Assembly (NCBI GenBank): GCA_964528035.1
Contig: CAZGQY010000217.1
Coordinates: forward strand, 1-6,412
Direction of reading: 5' to 3'
DNA from: CAZGQY01 sp964528035
GTDB taxonomy: Bacteria > Pseudomonadota > Gammaproteobacteria > Methylococcales > UBA1147
Length of the DNA: 6,412 nucleotides
Shown: one piece after another, positions 6,001 through 6,412 of the stretch
Layout: the number at the start of each line of letters is the position of its first letter
Numbering within the stretch: the stretch's first letter is position 1
Notes under the pieces: model-generated
Database searches by the model: none
Told to the model about the DNA's origin: nothing
What the model saw: only the letters and a program-made list of their open reading frames with translations
Made by a program: the position numbers and the translations under genes

Positions 6001-6412
6001 TACCTTCCAGAACCCAGACCCTGGTATTCGCTTGCGAAACGCGCACCGCAAACTCCGTACCCTCGATGGCTGCATTCACGAACGGGGTCTTGACCTTGAG
6101 CTGGTAAGGAATATTACTGATAAAGTGAACAGCGCCCTGCAACAATTCCAGCCACGCCGAATCTTCTTCAGCAAGCGGTGGTAATACCAGCGTGGTACCC
6201 TGATCCAGTCTTAGTAGCGTGTCGTTACTTAGAAGAAGCCCAGCGCGGCTATATATACCGACACGAATATGGTCGTTTGCGCAGAATTCATCATTTAGCT
6301 TTACGCGAGACCATACGATTTGTTCTGATCGCTTGACTTCAACAGCGCCCTGGAGAGAAACAACGCGGGCGATCCACGGTTCGCATGTGGCCGCAATACC
6401 ACTTACGCTCCA
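3095..6412 (-). CDS. FecR-like / TPR / TonB-receptor-like barrel outer-membrane protein, 5' end outside the window
   Basis: The frame is open without a stop from the TAG at 3095-3097 to the right edge, giving 1105 visible residues; the true start lies beyond 6412. The first visible residues (VSGIAATCEPW) look like the end of a signal peptide. Residues 16-165 are a FecR-like beta domain (VVSLQGAVEV; LELLQGAVHF at 88-97; VKTPFVNAAIEGTEFAV at 107-123). Residues 197-555 hold about nine 34-residue TPR repeats in register, with consensus endings such as AIELDP and KQLDP. After a short linker (GFEQRALLEGWKS, then LADSY) residues 615-1105 form an aromatic-rich amphipathic barrel with Asp-rich loops, ending in the TonB-receptor-like EIRNLFDRDFVYQ and LGRLNLWFH. 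The roughly 130-residue plug and a TonB box are missing. Predicted role: outer-membrane pore or receptor with periplasmic FecR and TPR interaction modules. The substrate is unknown. A shorter reading from TTG at 6145 would cut the FecR domain and is rejected. Confidence 0.93.
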   Translation of the reverse strand, partial: WSVSGIAATCEPWIARVVSLQGAVEVKRSEQIVWSRVKLNDEFCANDHIRVGIYSRAGLLLSNDTLLRLDQGTTLVLPPLAEEDSAWLELLQGAVHFISNIPYQLKVKTPFVNAAIEGTEFAVRVSQANTRVWVLEGKVLVENQLGNISLGPGEAAVAEADKAPVPYLKIKPRDAVQWALYYPPIIDYSSGATSDPSRQRALSLYRSGQIHAAIEALNSVADEARDSGYFAQRAAILLSVGQVQDARRDIEKASALSPGSGVPSALQSIIALTQSDKEKAMSLAQDAVKLEPESPIPMVALSYAQQAAFDIEGARESIKKALQLSPDDPLAWARLSELELSTGELGDALAAAKEAESLDPELSRTQMVLGFAQLSQIDIDEARQSFSKAIELDPSAPLPRLGMGLAKIRQGDIEEGTKDIEIAAVLDPENSLIRSYLGKAYYEEKRGAVASREFARAKQLDPKDPTPWFYDAIYKQTVNRPVEALHDMQKAIELNDNRAVYRSSLLLDDDLAARSASLGRIYSDLGFEQRALLEGWKSANSEPSNFSAHRLLADSYAALPRREIARSSELLQSQLWQPLNINAIQPELAETNLAVLNGSGPSDLSFNELNPLFTSNSGAFQANGIIGSNHTLGDNLILSGIYDWFSFSIGQFHYQTEGFNENDDINHDIYNIFLQASVTPDFSVQAEYRRRDSSAGSVAQGIIEPFDRIRTRTFQNVARIGARYQITPKNSLIASVIYQNSDYPTEFEATLDADTVFSGETKILTSGFQGEIQHQFNGQWLNSVVGLGYIDLYSDVESSVELAIDSTVIFSVDDTIDDDPKFFNAYIYPTFDFIPNTLITLGGSFDSFHGETIERETFNPKLGVIVNPFESTTVRAAYLHGLKRPYPQDQTIEPTHVAGFNQFYDDFDADKFSLYGVGLDQRLGNDLLAGVELSWRHVTSFLDDPDGGSDVDHDEAFRRAYIYWTPIDMLAISAEYKYEDFDRNKGGGPDDPDRLRTHLVPLKIKLFHPNGLFASFGATYVHQKTEFELTEMPSMRNTEKFWVADLAIGFRLPKRYGIVSFEIRNLFDRDFVYQSFFNRVLDPRLKAPPFQPKRSFLGRLNLWFH

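Noticed and set aside
6143..6145. TTG as the start of the large FecR-TPR-barrel gene
   Set aside because: The frame stays open to 6412 and the upstream codons clearly continue the FecR-like domain.
3191..6184. Short frames inside the large gene (for example 3191-3430, 4196-4519, 4720-4929, 5014-5256, 5981-6184)
   Set aside because: All lie within a continuous 1105-codon frame with coherent domains and are read in other frames.

Overview
The window looks like chromosomal DNA of a gammaproteobacterium with mid-range GC content. The best evidence is a full-length YggX-type Fe(II)-trafficking protein, a family centred on the gamma- and betaproteobacteria, together with a large outer-membrane protein made of FecR-like, TPR and TonB-receptor-like barrel modules. 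No rRNA, tRNA, CRISPR array, insertion sequence or phage gene is visible.

Layout, left to right. Positions 1-229 hold no confident gene; a short open + frame at the left edge may be the tail of a neighbouring gene. Positions 230-1875 form a two-gene minus-strand unit: an A-type Fe-S carrier (IscA/HesB family, 1501-1875) and, 11 bases downstream, an ATP-grasp ligase-like enzyme of unknown substrate (230-1489). Across a 107-base divergent spacer, yggX (1983-2267) runs on the plus strand. A symmetrical ATTATAAT in the spacer could act as the -10 element in both directions. Positions 2268-2580 have no convincing gene, only a small hairpin and a doubtful minus frame with a lipobox-like segment. 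On the minus strand at 2581-2988 lies a small membrane-anchored, cysteine-rich protein that I do not recognise, preceded by a strong ribosome binding site. From 3095 to the right edge the minus strand is occupied by one very large gene that is still open at 6412. It encodes an exported protein with a FecR-like domain, about nine TPR repeats and a C-terminal barrel of TonB-dependent-receptor type without a plug domain.

How the parts may fit together. The iscA-like gene and yggX both concern iron and Fe-S cluster upkeep, and the shared divergent spacer would allow coordinated control. The ATP-grasp gene is probably co-transcribed with the iscA-like gene, but nothing in the sequence says what it ligates. 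The FecR-TPR-barrel protein and the downstream Cys-rich protein share an orientation and probably both act in the cell envelope. They may form a functional pair, but a 106-base gap separates them and this link is inference. The least ordinary item is the FecR-TPR-barrel architecture.
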